Of a stretch of 64,000 bases of DNA, positions 45,077-54,047 are shown one piece after another. Each line of letters starts with the position of its first letter. Within the stretch, counting starts at the first letter, position 1. The DNA lies in contig CAJTDD010000003.1 of the NCBI GenBank assembly GCA_910574885.1, forward strand, positions 124,001 to 188,000, read 5' to 3'. The stretch comes from Lachnospiraceae bacterium (GTDB lineage: Bacteria; Bacillota; Clostridia; Lachnospirales; Lachnospiraceae). Position numbers and translations under genes: made by a program. Below the pieces are notes generated by a model. That model was not told the origin of the DNA. It worked only from the letters and a program-made list of their open reading frames with translations, and made no database searches.

Positions 45077-45769
45077 GTGTCATCAGTGGAAATATTAAGA
45101 GTAGAGAACCTGAGTAAGGTCTACGGAGCGGGAGAAGCCCGGGTGGAGGCATTAAAGCAAGTTTCATTCACCATGGAAAGAGGTGAGTTCGGCGCAGTGG
45201 TTGGAGTTTCCGGTTCTGGAAAGAGTACGCTTCTGAACTGTATCGGAGGGCTTGACTTTGCAGACAAGGGAAAGGTATTCCTGAACGGAAAGGATTTATT
45301 CGCAATGGGGGAAAACGAACGCACCATTTTCCGCAGGCAGAATATTGGTTTCATCTTCCAGTCCTTCCACCTCATCCCGGAGCTTGACGTGGAGCAGAAT
45401 ATTATGTTCCCGCTTTTGCTGGATTATAAGAAACCAGACCCGGGGCGGGTAGACGAGATTTTGGAAGTCCTTGGGTTAACGGATCGGCGGAGACATCTGC
45501 CTGGGCAGTTATCCGGCGGGCAGCAGCAGCGGGTGGCGATTGGGCGGGCGCTCATCACACATCCTGCGTTGGTTTTGGCAGACGAACCCACAGGAAATTT
45601 AGATTCCCAGAGCAGTCAGGACGTGATGGAGCTTCTGTGCAAGGCATCCCGGCATTACCAGCAGACAGTCCTGATGATTACCCACAATATGAACCTGACA
45701 GCGTCGGCAGACAGGGTGTTTCGGGTATCGGACGGGAAACTTAGCGAGCTGGGAGGTGTGTGTAAGTGA
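45077..45769 (+). CDS. ABC transporter ATP-binding protein (BceA-like)
   Basis: 230 residues from GTG 45077, 4 bases after AGAAAGG; a GTG at 45086 is an alternative. Walker A GVSGSGKST, Q-loop FIFQSFHLIPEL, signature LSGGQQQR, Walker B LVLADEPTGNLD, H-loop MITHNMN. Belongs to the MacB/BceA subfamily and powers the next gene's permease. Its TGA overlaps the permease GTG as GTGA. Likely controlled by the two-component system at 40520-42438. Confidence 0.95.
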   Translation: MSSVEILRVENLSKVYGAGEARVEALKQVSFTMERGEFGAVVGVSGSGKSTLLNCIGGLDFADKGKVFLNGKDLFAMGENERTIFRRQNIGFIFQSFHLIPELDVEQNIMFPLLLDYKKPDPGRVDEILEVLGLTDRRRHLPGQLSGGQQQRVAIGRALITHPALVLADEPTGNLDSQSSQDVMELLCKASRHYQQTVLMITHNMNLTASADRVFRVSDGKLSELGGVCK

Positions 45770-48117
45770 AACACTATCTGGACTTAATCAAAATCTCGGC
45801 AAAGCAGCACAGGAAACAGAACCGTATGACCCGGCTTTGTATCGCGCTGGCAGTATTTCTGGTAACGGTAATTTTCGGGATGGCAGATATGGAAATGCGC
45901 TCTCAGTATTTCCAAGCAGTCAAGACAGACGGGAGCTGGCATGGGGGATTCGTGATGGATGAAGAACAGGGGGCATTGCTTGGGGAACGCCCCGAGATAA
46001 AGAAAATCGCCCGATATGGCTCGTTGAATTACAATCTTGGGGGCGGTTATCAGATAAAGGGAGTCGAGACGGGAATCTGCGGATTCGATAAGGAATTTCA
46101 GGAAATGTTCCCGGATGCTGAAATCTTAGAAGGAACATTTCCCGAAACGGCAGAGGAGATTGCGCTGAATGAAAACGCAATGGACAGGCTTGGGACGCAG
46201 ATTGGGGATAAGGTTTCTATGACCATACCCCAAGGGGAAGCGCGGCAGTACGTAATTACCGGGATTGCAAAGAATACGGCGTTGACGGCGGAACTGGATG
46301 CGTTCTGTGTGTTCCTTAATACCGACGGATTTCTGGCATTACGCCCGGAAGAAACGGGGACAGCTCAGGAAACAATCTATTTTGTCGAGTTTCGGAAGTT
46401 CTGTAATATCCAGAAGGCAATCGGCGAGATTCGCACCCAGTTTGGGCTTGAAGATGGGCAGGTACGGCAGAATGCGAAGGTTCTGATGCTGATGCTTCAG
46501 ACCAGAGATTCCTATCTGCTGTCATTCTATCTGCTGGCAGGAATGCTGGCAGTATTGGTGGTGATAGCCGGGATTTTTATGATAACGGCAAGCATGAACA
46601 GCAGTATTGCAAGGCGCACAGAATTTTTTGGGATGATGCGCTGTCTCGGGGCGACCGGGAAACAAGTCGTCCGTTTTGTGCGAAAAGAGGCTCTTAGCTG
46701 GTGCAAAGATGCAATCCCGGCGGGAGTGGCGGCAGGAGTGGCAGTCACATGGGCTTTGTGTGGAATGCTGCGTTTTTTAAGTCCGGGGCTGTTCGACGGG
46801 CTGCCGGTATTGGGGATTAGCTGGCTGGGGGCGGCAGCCGGGATTCTCATGGGTCTGGTCACAGTTCTTTTGGCTGCACGTTCTCCGGCGAAAAGAGCCG
46901 GGGCTGTTTCGCCCCTTACGGCAGTCTCGGGAAATGCCGGGACAGTCTATGCGGCAAAGAAGGCGGCGCATACCAGGCTGTTCAAGGTAGATATGGCGCT
47001 GGGCATCCATCATGCATCCGGAAGTAAGAAGAATTTCTTTCTGGTCGCAGGTTCCTTTGCGTTTAGTATCATCTTATTCCTGTCCTTTGGTACGCTGATT
47101 GACTTCATGCACCATGCCGTCACCCCTCTGCGCTCTTCGGCGCCGGATATTGCGGTGAATGTGGGGACGGAGGAAATGAACCGGATTCCGACGGCATTTG
47201 CCGAAGATTTGGAAGAGTATCCGGGGGTGAAGCGGGTATTCCGGAAAGGTTATGCATACCTTACCATGCCGGCAGCCGGAAAAGACGTGGTTTTGATATC
47301 ATATGATGAGCGGCAGCTTAGGATGGCAGAAGATATGCTGATCGAAGGCAGGCTTCAGGAGGTGATAGATGGGAAAGGCGTACTTTCTGTGTTTCTGGAG
47401 GAGCATACTTTTGCATGCAGCAGTAATATTTTGGTATCGGCAGACGGAAAGGAACGAAAAATCCATGTGTCAGGCGTCATAGAGTGTGTGTCTGATATCT
47501 TGAATTTCTCGACAGATACCCTCATCTGTTCTGAGGAAATGTTCCGGGAACTGACCGGGGAGAAGGGCTTCACGGCGCTTGACATACAGCTTGAGAAGGA
47601 TGTCACTGATATGCAGGTGCAGGAAATCCGTAAGGCTGTGGGGCAGGTGTGCGGAGAGGATTTTACTTTTTCGGATAAACGAATGAAAAATCAGGAAATA
47701 AAAGGGGCATATTTTTCCATGGCGGTTTTCCTCTATGGGTTCTTGGCGGTGATAGCTTTGATAGCATTTTTCAATATTATTAACTGTATTGGTATGAGCG
47801 TGTCGGCAAGGATGCGGGAATATGGGGCGATGCGCGCGATCGGGATGAGTGTGGGGCAGTTGATTCGGATGGTAACGGGGGAGACGCTGACGTATACGGT
47901 TTTCGGCTTGATTTTCGGATGTCTGGCAGGTCTTCCGCTGAACCGGTTCATGTTCCATACCATAGTGACCAATAAGTGGGGAGAGGCTTGGAGCCTTCCG
48001 GGATGGGAAATGGTGGTGATTGTCTTCGTTATGCTTGCTTCGGTATGTCTGGCGGTGCTTAATCCGGCGAGGCAGATAAAAAGGATGACGGTTGTGGAGA
48101 CGATAAGCAGGGAGTAG
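45766..48117 (+). CDS. FtsX-type ABC permease (BceB-like)
   Basis: 783 residues, GTG at 45766 overlapping the ATPase stop. One N-terminal helix, an external domain, three helices near 245-365, a helix near 420, a second external domain and three C-terminal helices. Coupling motifs are RRTEFFGMMRCLGATGKQVVRFVRKE and MREYGAMRAIGMSVGQLIRM. Suited to peptide-antibiotic detoxification or export with its ATPase. Ends VVETISRE. A new promoter for the next regulator lies right behind it. Confidence 0.93.
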   Translation: MKHYLDLIKISAKQHRKQNRMTRLCIALAVFLVTVIFGMADMEMRSQYFQAVKTDGSWHGGFVMDEEQGALLGERPEIKKIARYGSLNYNLGGGYQIKGVETGICGFDKEFQEMFPDAEILEGTFPETAEEIALNENAMDRLGTQIGDKVSMTIPQGEARQYVITGIAKNTALTAELDAFCVFLNTDGFLALRPEETGTAQETIYFVEFRKFCNIQKAIGEIRTQFGLEDGQVRQNAKVLMLMLQTRDSYLLSFYLLAGMLAVLVVIAGIFMITASMNSSIARRTEFFGMMRCLGATGKQVVRFVRKEALSWCKDAIPAGVAAGVAVTWALCGMLRFLSPGLFDGLPVLGISWLGAAAGILMGLVTVLLAARSPAKRAGAVSPLTAVSGNAGTVYAAKKAAHTRLFKVDMALGIHHASGSKKNFFLVAGSFAFSIILFLSFGTLIDFMHHAVTPLRSSAPDIAVNVGTEEMNRIPTAFAEDLEEYPGVKRVFRKGYAYLTMPAAGKDVVLISYDERQLRMAEDMLIEGRLQEVIDGKGVLSVFLEEHTFACSSNILVSADGKERKIHVSGVIECVSDILNFSTDTLICSEEMFRELTGEKGFTALDIQLEKDVTDMQVQEIRKAVGQVCGEDFTFSDKRMKNQEIKGAYFSMAVFLYGFLAVIALIAFFNIINCIGMSVSARMREYGAMRAIGMSVGQLIRMVTGETLTYTVFGLIFGCLAGLPLNRFMFHTIVTNKWGEAWSLPGWEMVVIVFVMLASVCLAVLNPARQIKRMTVVETISRE

Positions 48118-48141
48118 GCGAGAGAATGGGATAGTTTTTAT

Positions 48142-48199
48142 TTGCAGAATTTTCATGTGGGCATTATAATATGTTCATCAAGCGCTGCATCCGGCGCTT
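48142..48199 (+). promoter_or_regulatory. Promoter and leader hairpin of the third regulator/kinase/ABC operon
   Basis: TTGCAG at 48142-48147 and TATAAT at 48165-48170, spacer 17. In the leader AAGCGC at 48180-48185 pairs with GCGCTT at 48194-48199, just before the GAGGTG ribosome-binding site. Confidence 0.6.
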
Positions 48200-48218
48200 A
48201 AAGCGAGGTGATGGGCTG

Positions 48219-48881
48219 ATGGCAACGATATTGATTGCGGAAGACGAAAAAGAGATGCAGGAGATACTTGTGGATTATATGAAGAGGAATGGGCATACCT
48301 GTATTACCGCTGACGACGGTTTGGACGCAGCCCTGGCATTGAAAAATAATGCTGTGGATTTGGCTATTCTGGACATTATGATGCCCCATCTGGACGGATT
48401 TTCGGTCTGTAAGCTGGCGCGGGAAATGGGAAATCTGCCGATTCTGTTCCTGACGGCGAAAAGTGATGAGGAAGATAAGCTGAGAGGTTATGAATACGGA
48501 GCGGATGATTATGTGACGAAACCCTTCAGCCTCAAGCTGCTTCTGGCAAAGATCAACGCACTGCTCCGACGCACAGGGAATATTTCACAGGATGGGCTTA
48601 GGGCAGGGGGGATTGTCTTGTCGCCTTTGGCGCACAGAGTAACGGTAGATGGCAATGAAGTGGAGCTGACGCACAAAGAGTTTGAACTGCTGCATCTGTT
48701 CATGCAGAACAAAAATCAGGTGTTTTCCCGGGAGCAGTTATTGAACCGCATCTGGGGTTACGAGTACGAGGGAAATACCCGGACTGTGGATACGCATATC
48801 AAGACGTTGCGGCAGAAAATGAAGGACGAAGGATATCATATCGTGACTTTGATTCGTTCGGGATATAAGTTTGAGGTGTGA
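48219..48881 (+). CDS. OmpR-family response regulator
   Basis: 220 residues from ATG 48219, chosen for GAGGTG 8 bases upstream; an in-frame ATG at 48171 overlaps the -10. Starts MATILIAEDEKEMQEIL. Receiver: AEDE pocket, Asp in LAILDIMMPHLDG, Thr in LFLTAKSDE, Lys in VTKPFSLK. Winged helix with RTVDTHIKTLRQKM. The kinase start overlaps its end region. Downstream come a kinase, a tiny membrane protein, an ATPase and two permeases. Confidence 0.93.
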   Translation: MATILIAEDEKEMQEILVDYMKRNGHTCITADDGLDAALALKNNAVDLAILDIMMPHLDGFSVCKLAREMGNLPILFLTAKSDEEDKLRGYEYGADDYVTKPFSLKLLLAKINALLRRTGNISQDGLRAGGIVLSPLAHRVTVDGNEVELTHKEFELLHLFMQNKNQVFSREQLLNRIWGYEYEGNTRTVDTHIKTLRQKMKDEGYHIVTLIRSGYKFEV

Positions 48882-48883
48882 GC

Positions 48884-49984
48884 ATGAAGAGAGGAAGGTT
48901 CTATGATTTGGGGACGGTGCGCAGTAAGACTATGGCGCTGTCAAAGATGGCTGGCGGAGCAATCGTGCTGTTTTATCTCATTACAGAAGAGATGCCGGTT
49001 AACCGGGACATCGGTTTTTGGATTTGGTTCGTGCTGCTTGTTGGGGTGATTATGGCTGTGGATGTGCTGCTTGGCAAGCTGATTTCGGCTCCCCTTGGCA
49101 GGATTAATGAAACGGCAAGGCAGATGGCAGAGCTTGATTTTTCGGCACATTGTGATGTTGATACAGGGGATGAATTTGGTGAATTGTCGCAGAGCTTGAA
49201 CCGGATGTTTTCTAACCTGCATTCGGCGCTTAATCAGTTAGAAGCGGCAAATACCCGGCTAGAGAAAGATGTGGAGCAGGAGCGTATCCTGCTTGCACAG
49301 AGGAAAGAGCTGGCGGACAGCCTGTCCCATGAGATGAAGACTCCGCTAAGCCTTATCCGGGCTTATGCGGAAGGGATTTCAGAGGAGACAGAGGATAAGA
49401 AAAAGAAGCGGTATGTGAAGGGGATTTTGGATGCCGCCGGGCGCATGGATGACATGCTGGCAGCTTTGCTGGATTTATCGGCTCTGGAAGCCGGGGCAGT
49501 AAAGCTTACGGAGGAGCGGTTTGATTTTGTGGAGCTGGTGGAGACGGTGGCTGGTCGTCTGCTTCTTGATGCGCCGGAGACGGATGATTTTTTTGGGGCG
49601 GGTGGACTTCGTCCAATAAGGTATGAGCTTCCGGATGAGAGGGTTTTTGTGCGCGCCGACCGGCAGCGGATGGAGCAGGCGCTTAATAATCTGATTGGGA
49701 ATGCGAAGAAATATGTGCAGGCAGGCGGAGATATCCGGCTGTCTGTGTGTTGTGAGAAGGAGTTTGTGCATTTTGCTGTTTTCAATCAATGCCTGCCATT
49801 GAAGGATGAGGAGCTTGCGAGGATTTGGGACAAATTTTACCGAAGCCCGGATAATAAATCCAAGGGTTCCGGGTTGGGGCTTGCCATTACCGCGCAGATT
49901 TTATCTATGTACCATGTCGATTATGGGGTGCAAAATGTGGGAGGGGGAGTGGAATTTTTCTTCTGTTTTCCGATGGTTCCTTAA
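48884..49984 (+). CDS. Sensor histidine kinase with a half palindromic element in frame
   Basis: 366 residues from ATG 48884 (GAGGTG about 8 bases upstream, within the regulator end). Two membrane helices (about residues 18-34 and 43-63) with almost no external loop, then HAMP (APLGRINETARQMAELDF), H-box LADSLSHEMKTPLSLIRAYA, N-box LNNLIGNAKKYV and G2 GSGLGLAITAQIL. G1 is replaced by FNQCLPLKDEELARIWDKFY. Codons 238-247 (GAGGLRPIRY) are the right half of the dispersed element, lying just before the ATPase N-box and lengthening the DHp-CA linker. Partner of the regulator at 48219. Confidence 0.92.
   Translation: MKRGRFYDLGTVRSKTMALSKMAGGAIVLFYLITEEMPVNRDIGFWIWFVLLVGVIMAVDVLLGKLISAPLGRINETARQMAELDFSAHCDVDTGDEFGELSQSLNRMFSNLHSALNQLEAANTRLEKDVEQERILLAQRKELADSLSHEMKTPLSLIRAYAEGISEETEDKKKKRYVKGILDAAGRMDDMLAALLDLSALEAGAVKLTEERFDFVELVETVAGRLLLDAPETDDFFGAGGLRPIRYELPDERVFVRADRQRMEQALNNLIGNAKKYVQAGGDIRLSVCCEKEFVHFAVFNQCLPLKDEELARIWDKFYRSPDNKSKGSGLGLAITAQILSMYHVDYGVQNVGGGVEFFFCFPMVP
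49595..49625 (+). repeat. Right half of the dispersed palindromic element inside a kinase gene
   Basis: GGGGCGGGTGGACTTCGTCC followed by AATAAGGTAT, in the same orientation and reading frame as the copy in the GHKL kinase at 38838. The left half (GGGCA/TGCCC hairpin) is missing. Confidence 0.8.
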
Positions 49985-50004
49985 TATAGGGATTTCCTTT
50001 TTGA

Positions 50005-50057
50005 TTTCACATCAACTTCACACGAATCGCACTTCTATTTCACTTCAATCCTATAAT
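50005..50057 (+). promoter_or_regulatory. Four 11-bp direct repeats followed by a -10 box
   Basis: TTTCACATCAA (50005-50015), CTTCACACGAA (50016), TCGCACTTCTA (50027) and TTTCACTTCAA (50038-50048) are head-to-tail 11-mers. TATAAT follows at 50052-50057. This is the geometry of OmpR/PhoB-type activator boxes, so the regulator at 48219 probably activates the small membrane protein and ABC genes here. Confidence 0.6.
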
Positions 50058-50105
50058 CTAATGCCATCAAAACAAATATTTCCATGAATAGGAGGCGAAT
50101 TTGAG

Positions 50106-50261
50106 ATGTTATCAGGCATGGAATGGTATTGGTGGCTTCTAATCATAATCATATTGGTCGTCATAATTCCCTTAAAGGTAAAATGGGTAAAATGGTGGAG
50201 CCGCCGCCAGCAGGAGAAACAGAATAACCGGCGTGGGAAATGGGGTGATGAAGATGATTAA
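50106..50261 (+). CDS. Small single-span membrane protein, 51 residues
   Basis: ATG at 50106 after AGGAGGCG. Starts MLSGMEWYWWLLIIIILVVI, giving one membrane helix, followed by a Lys/Arg/Trp-rich cytoplasmic tail (KVKWVKWWSRRQQEKQNNRR) and acidic end. It overlaps the ATPase start by 8 bases (coupled translation) and sits directly under the response-regulator-type promoter. A likely accessory subunit or regulator of this exporter; PLDc_N-like/PspC-like short anchors look similar, but I cannot assign a family. Confidence 0.75.
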   Translation: MLSGMEWYWWLLIIIILVVIIPLKVKWVKWWSRRQQEKQNNRRGKWGDEDD

Positions 50262-51105
50262 TGTAAAGGACCTGACATTTTCCTACAAAAAGGGTAAACA
50301 GGCGTTGCACGGTCTTAATTTTACTGTAAACGACGGAGAGATTTTTGGGTTCCTGGGTCCGAACGGCTCCGGGAAATCCACCACCCAGAAGATTCTTACC
50401 GGAATACTGAAAGGGCATGGCGGCGAAGTGTCTTTGTTCGGGCAGGATATTGCCGGAGTACATACTCAGGAATTTTTCCAAAAAATTGGCGTCTTGTTTG
50501 AATTCCCATATCTGTATGCGAACCTAAGCGCAGTGGATAATCTGAATTATTTTTCTTCATTTTATCCCCGAAATCAGCTCCGCAATGTGGATGAATTACT
50601 GGATGAACTGGAATTTAAGAAAGATTTCCTCAAAAAGCCCGTATCCTCTTACTCAAAGGGGATGCGGCAGAGAGTAAGCATGGCGAGGGCGCTTTTAAGC
50701 AATCCAAAACTGCTCTTTCTGGACGAACCCACCAGCGGGCTCGACCCTTCCGGAGCAGTCCTGTTCCGCAGAATCATTGAGGAAGAGCGAAAGAAAGGGA
50801 CGACCGTATTTCTGACGACCCATAATATGCAGGATGCCGACCTTCTTTGCGACCGGGTGGCATTCATAGCGGGCGGAAATATCGTTGCGCTGGATACGCC
50901 AGGACATCTGAAAGAACAAAACAGCAGCCAGAGTATTTTGGTCAGTTATCTATACCGGGGAAAACGGAAAGAGCGGACGATGGAGCTTTCGGAGATGGAA
51001 GGGGGCGTTCGGTTCCCCCATGACGAAATCCTGAGTATTCATTCGGGGGAGCCGACACTGGAGGATGTGTTCATCCAATATACAGGAAGGGGGCTGTCTG
51101 AATGA
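50254..51105 (+). CDS. ABC transporter ATP-binding protein
   Basis: 283 residues from ATG 50254, giving MINVKDLTFSYKKGKQALHG; upstream in-frame starts overlap the small membrane gene more deeply. Walker A GPNGSGKST, signature YSKGMRQRV, Walker B LLFLDEPTSGLD, H-loop TTHNMQDAD. The CcmA/NatA-like subfamily typically partners ABC-2 permeases. Overlaps the first permease by 4 bases. Central to the operon 50106-53121. Confidence 0.94.
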   Translation: MINVKDLTFSYKKGKQALHGLNFTVNDGEIFGFLGPNGSGKSTTQKILTGILKGHGGEVSLFGQDIAGVHTQEFFQKIGVLFEFPYLYANLSAVDNLNYFSSFYPRNQLRNVDELLDELEFKKDFLKKPVSSYSKGMRQRVSMARALLSNPKLLFLDEPTSGLDPSGAVLFRRIIEEERKKGTTVFLTTHNMQDADLLCDRVAFIAGGNIVALDTPGHLKEQNSSQSILVSYLYRGKRKERTMELSEMEGGVRFPHDEILSIHSGEPTLEDVFIQYTGRGLSE

Positions 51106-52094
51106 AAGGGTTTCGCGCTCTGCTGAAAAAAGATGTCTGGCTCATGGCGGCTGGGAAATTTTTCCCCATGTCGCTGGTATTTTTAATTCTCTACACTTTA
51201 TATGTCAATTTCGGGTACGTCAGATTTATGGAAGAACCGATATACCAAGTATATCTGTACGACCCTCAAGGAACGCAAGGGGATGCTTCCCGGCTTTTGC
51301 ATCGGGTGGATTCTTTGGAAGAAATGGACGCGGCTCTTCTACATGACGCAAATGCTGTCGGCATTGACGCAAGTACCGGGGAAGCACAGCTTATATTATA
51401 TGGACGAACAGAAGAAATTGACCGCCACCGGGCTGATTATGCCCTTTCCCTTCTTGAACCGTCAGGAAGCGAGCGTGCCAAGGTCATCGGTTCCAATACG
51501 CCGGAGCAGAAAGCCAGGAAAGAGATTACCTGTGAATTGCTGTTTTTTGAGATTGCAGCCGTTGGGTTTCTGGGGATTGCCGCGATATTGTTCAAGGAAA
51601 AGAGTATGGGAGTCATCCGTGTCCATGCCGTCCTTCCCATACAGAAAAATTTGTTTTTATTGTCCAAGCTTTTGTTGTTCCTATTGTGTGATTTGATATT
51701 TGCCCTGTTGCTTACATTGCTGGGGGTAGGGGTTAGGGATGCGGTATCTCTATTGCCGCAAGTTTTGCTTCAGACGGCGCTTTTGTCCCTTATCATGGCG
51801 TTGACCGGGCTGGTATGCGCCCTGCTTTTGAAAGACTTCCGACAGTTTACCCTTGCGTATCTGGTGATTGCGATTTTTGCGGCAACGCCTGTGTTCTTAG
51901 TGGCAAATACAGCGGTAAAATTGGATTGGATTCGCTTTCATCCCTTCTATCACATTTACATGGGATTAAAAAATGCATATTTTGAAATGCAGGAAGCAAA
52001 TATTGGTTACTATCTGGGGTGCCTGGCCGGGATTGCGGTCTTGTTTGCCGCAGCGCGATACATGTTCGGTAAGGAAATGAGAAGGGAGGGGTAG
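51102..52094 (+). CDS. ABC-2 type permease, first of a pair
   Basis: 330 residues, ATG at 51102 overlapping the ATPase TGA. An N-terminal helix (about 20-39), an external domain of about 120 residues, then five to six helices (about 155-320). Together with the next gene it forms a heterodimeric membrane domain. The substrate is unknown; neighbours suggest a peptide or drug exporter induced by the adjacent two-component system. Confidence 0.9.
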   Translation: MKGFRALLKKDVWLMAAGKFFPMSLVFLILYTLYVNFGYVRFMEEPIYQVYLYDPQGTQGDASRLLHRVDSLEEMDAALLHDANAVGIDASTGEAQLILYGRTEEIDRHRADYALSLLEPSGSERAKVIGSNTPEQKARKEITCELLFFEIAAVGFLGIAAILFKEKSMGVIRVHAVLPIQKNLFLLSKLLLFLLCDLIFALLLTLLGVGVRDAVSLLPQVLLQTALLSLIMALTGLVCALLLKDFRQFTLAYLVIAIFAATPVFLVANTAVKLDWIRFHPFYHIYMGLKNAYFEMQEANIGYYLGCLAGIAVLFAAARYMFGKEMRREG

Positions 52095-52095
52095 T

Positions 52096-53121
52096 ATGAA
52101 GGGTCTGCGTTATCAATTAAAAAGTGTGCTTCATGATAAGTTCTGTCTCATGACCTTTTTGCTGCCTGTGATTGTAGCGGCTGCGCTTGGTCTTGCCGGA
52201 CAGATTGATTTTTCATCGCTGGGAGGAACGCTTTCTTTTGGCGTGTTGGAGGAGGGGATTTTATCCCATACTGCCGCATGGCTAAATCGCTACGGAACGG
52301 TTATGGTCTATCGGACGCCGGAGGAACTGGCGGATGCGGTGAAGGAGCCGTCAACGAACCTGATTGGCGTAGAGACAGCGGGGAATGGTATCAGGACGAT
52401 GGTGTCCGGAGATGAGCTTGAGATATACCGAAGGACTGCCGACACGCTGCCTGTGCTTTATGAAAGGAGAAATCAGGCGGCAGAGGCGAAGGTTCAGATT
52501 TTGGAGCGTCCCGGCGTGATGGCGGGGCTTGGGGATATGTTTGCGGCAGCCATATTGATTGTGGCTATGTTTATGGGATGTACGTTTAACGCTATGAACA
52601 TGATTTCCGAAAAGGAGGACGGCGTGGCTTTTGTCAACGAGATTTTGCCTATGACCCGCAGACAGTATATCGTGCAGAAAATCAGTGTGGGATTTATCTT
52701 CGGATGTCTGTCGGCAGTTCTTACGGCTTGTATTTGTTTCCGGTTTTCCTGGAAAAATATGTTCCTAATGCTGGCATTGATTGTTCTCTCGGTGTTTGTC
52801 TCGGCGCTGGTGGGGATGTTGATTGGCGGGGCGTCGGAGGGACTGATGACAGGTATGATCGATATTAAGGTGGTAATGCTGCTGTTCATGGCTGTGCCGA
52901 TTTTGGACTTTATCTTGGGAATCAGCCAGCCGGTTCTGTCGGCAGTCTGTTATCTTGTCCCTTCTCAGGCGACGTTTGAGGGGATTCTGGACTTATCGGC
53001 AGGCGGCGGGGCAAAAGCGGTGAAAGATATAGGGATTCTTGCCGGGCATTGTGTGGGGTGGTCTTTCCTCTACATGTGGGTATCCGGGCGGCGCAGTCAA
53101 TACCATAAAAGAGCAATTTAA
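52096..53121 (+). CDS. ABC-2 type permease, second of a pair
   Basis: 341 residues, ATG at 52096, one base after the previous stop with GGGAGGGG as ribosome-binding site. Same layout as its neighbour: one N-terminal helix, an external domain (about 40-145) and about six helices, including FAAAILIVAMFMGCTFNAMNM and the MISEKEDGVAFVNEILPMTRRQY cytoplasmic loop typical of ABC-2 permeases. Likely the last gene of the operon; a hairpin follows at 53123. Confidence 0.9.
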   Translation: MKGLRYQLKSVLHDKFCLMTFLLPVIVAAALGLAGQIDFSSLGGTLSFGVLEEGILSHTAAWLNRYGTVMVYRTPEELADAVKEPSTNLIGVETAGNGIRTMVSGDELEIYRRTADTLPVLYERRNQAAEAKVQILERPGVMAGLGDMFAAAILIVAMFMGCTFNAMNMISEKEDGVAFVNEILPMTRRQYIVQKISVGFIFGCLSAVLTACICFRFSWKNMFLMLALIVLSVFVSALVGMLIGGASEGLMTGMIDIKVVMLLFMAVPILDFILGISQPVLSAVCYLVPSQATFEGILDLSAGGGAKAVKDIGILAGHCVGWSFLYMWVSGRRSQYHKRAI

Positions 53122-53122
53122 A

Positions 53123-53152
53123 AGGACTGCATATTGGGAGGAGTGCAGTCCT
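53123..53152 (-). terminator. Hairpin between the ABC operon and the SDR gene
   Basis: AGGACTGCA at 53123-53131 pairs with TGCAGTCCT at 53144-53152. A T-run follows only on the minus strand, so it best serves the aroF-aroB-SDR transcript. A 19-codon frame at 53165-53224 (MKKNFVVRVIEQLQYNRKL) has a weak ribosome-binding site and may be a truncated gene start. Confidence 0.6.
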
Positions 53153-53283
53153 GAGGAAAAAGTTATGAAAAAGAATTTTGTTGTTCGTGTTATCGAACAA
53201 TTACAGTATAATCGGAAACTGTGATAAAAGTATGTTAAAAATAAGAATTAATTGTAAACAAATCGAAAACGAAATTTGAAGTA

Positions 53284-54027
53284 TCAAACGGTCGTGAACA
53301 AATCAATGGATTGTCCGGTCATGACCGGAGGCGCATCGCACAGCAGGTAAACGATTGCCTTTGCCACATCAGCCGCGCTGCCCATCTTTACATTGTCCTG
53401 CCCGACGGAATGGTTGTACACCCGCTGACCCGGCGTGTCTACGATTCCAGGCGATACGGCGTTGACCTGAATACCGTATTCCTGCGTCTGGATGGCGGCG
53501 GTCTTGGTCATGGTAATGATGGCGCCCTTAGCTACGGCATATGCGCCCATCTGAGAGGCAATCCGTCCCATGCGGGAGGAAACGCTGACGACTTTCCCGC
53601 CTTTTTGGGAAATCATGACCGGAAGCACATGCTTCATGCATAAAAATGGGATACGGACATTGGTCTTAATAATCTGATCCCACTGTTCTTCCGACCACTC
53701 CCAGAGCTTGATTGCCTGATGTTCGATATTTTTGTAGACCTCAGACGGGTATCCGCCTGCATTGTTCACAAGAATATCTATTTTTCCATACTTTTCTATT
53801 ACCTCATCGACCATTGCCTGTACTTCCGTACCTATGGTAAGGTCATGGGAAAAGGCGGCGGCAGAACCACCCCTATCTTCAATCATTTTTACCGTCTCAT
53901 TAAGGTCTGCCTGGGTTCTGGCAACGGCTGCGACTGCCGCGCCCTCTGCGGCGACGGCAAGCGCAGCCTCCCGTCCGATTCCCTTGCCGGCGCCGGTTAT
54001 AATTGCAATTTTTCCTTCTAATTTCAA
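53284..54027 (-). CDS. Short-chain dehydrogenase/reductase
   Basis: 247 residues, ATG at 54027 after GGAGGTATCTATC. Classical SDR: cofactor motif TGAGKGIG, NNAG at about residue 89, catalytic Ser in VSVSSRMG and YAVAK (Tyr-x-x-x-Lys), with a PGIVDTPG substrate-binding loop. FabG-like by appearance, but the chain ends at TGQSIDLFTTV. Lies 20 bases behind aroB on the same strand, so it is probably co-transcribed. An SDR in this place could modify a dehydroquinate-derived compound, which is only inference. Confidence 0.92.
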   Translation of the reverse strand: MKLEGKIAIITGAGKGIGREAALAVAAEGAAVAAVARTQADLNETVKMIEDRGGSAAAFSHDLTIGTEVQAMVDEVIEKYGKIDILVNNAGGYPSEVYKNIEHQAIKLWEWSEEQWDQIIKTNVRIPFLCMKHVLPVMISQKGGKVVSVSSRMGRIASQMGAYAVAKGAIITMTKTAAIQTQEYGIQVNAVSPGIVDTPGQRVYNHSVGQDNVKMGSAADVAKAIVYLLCDAPPVMTGQSIDLFTTV

Positions 54028-54047
54028 GATAGATACCTCCGGATAGA

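Noticed and set aside
46905-46930. GCCCCTTACGG in the permease gene as another element copy
   Set aside because: Only a short match; flanking bases do not continue the element and the protein motif is ordinary.
53165-53224. 19-codon frame MKKNFVVRVIEQLQYNRKL
   Set aside because: Too short to support alone; noted as a possible truncated gene start only.
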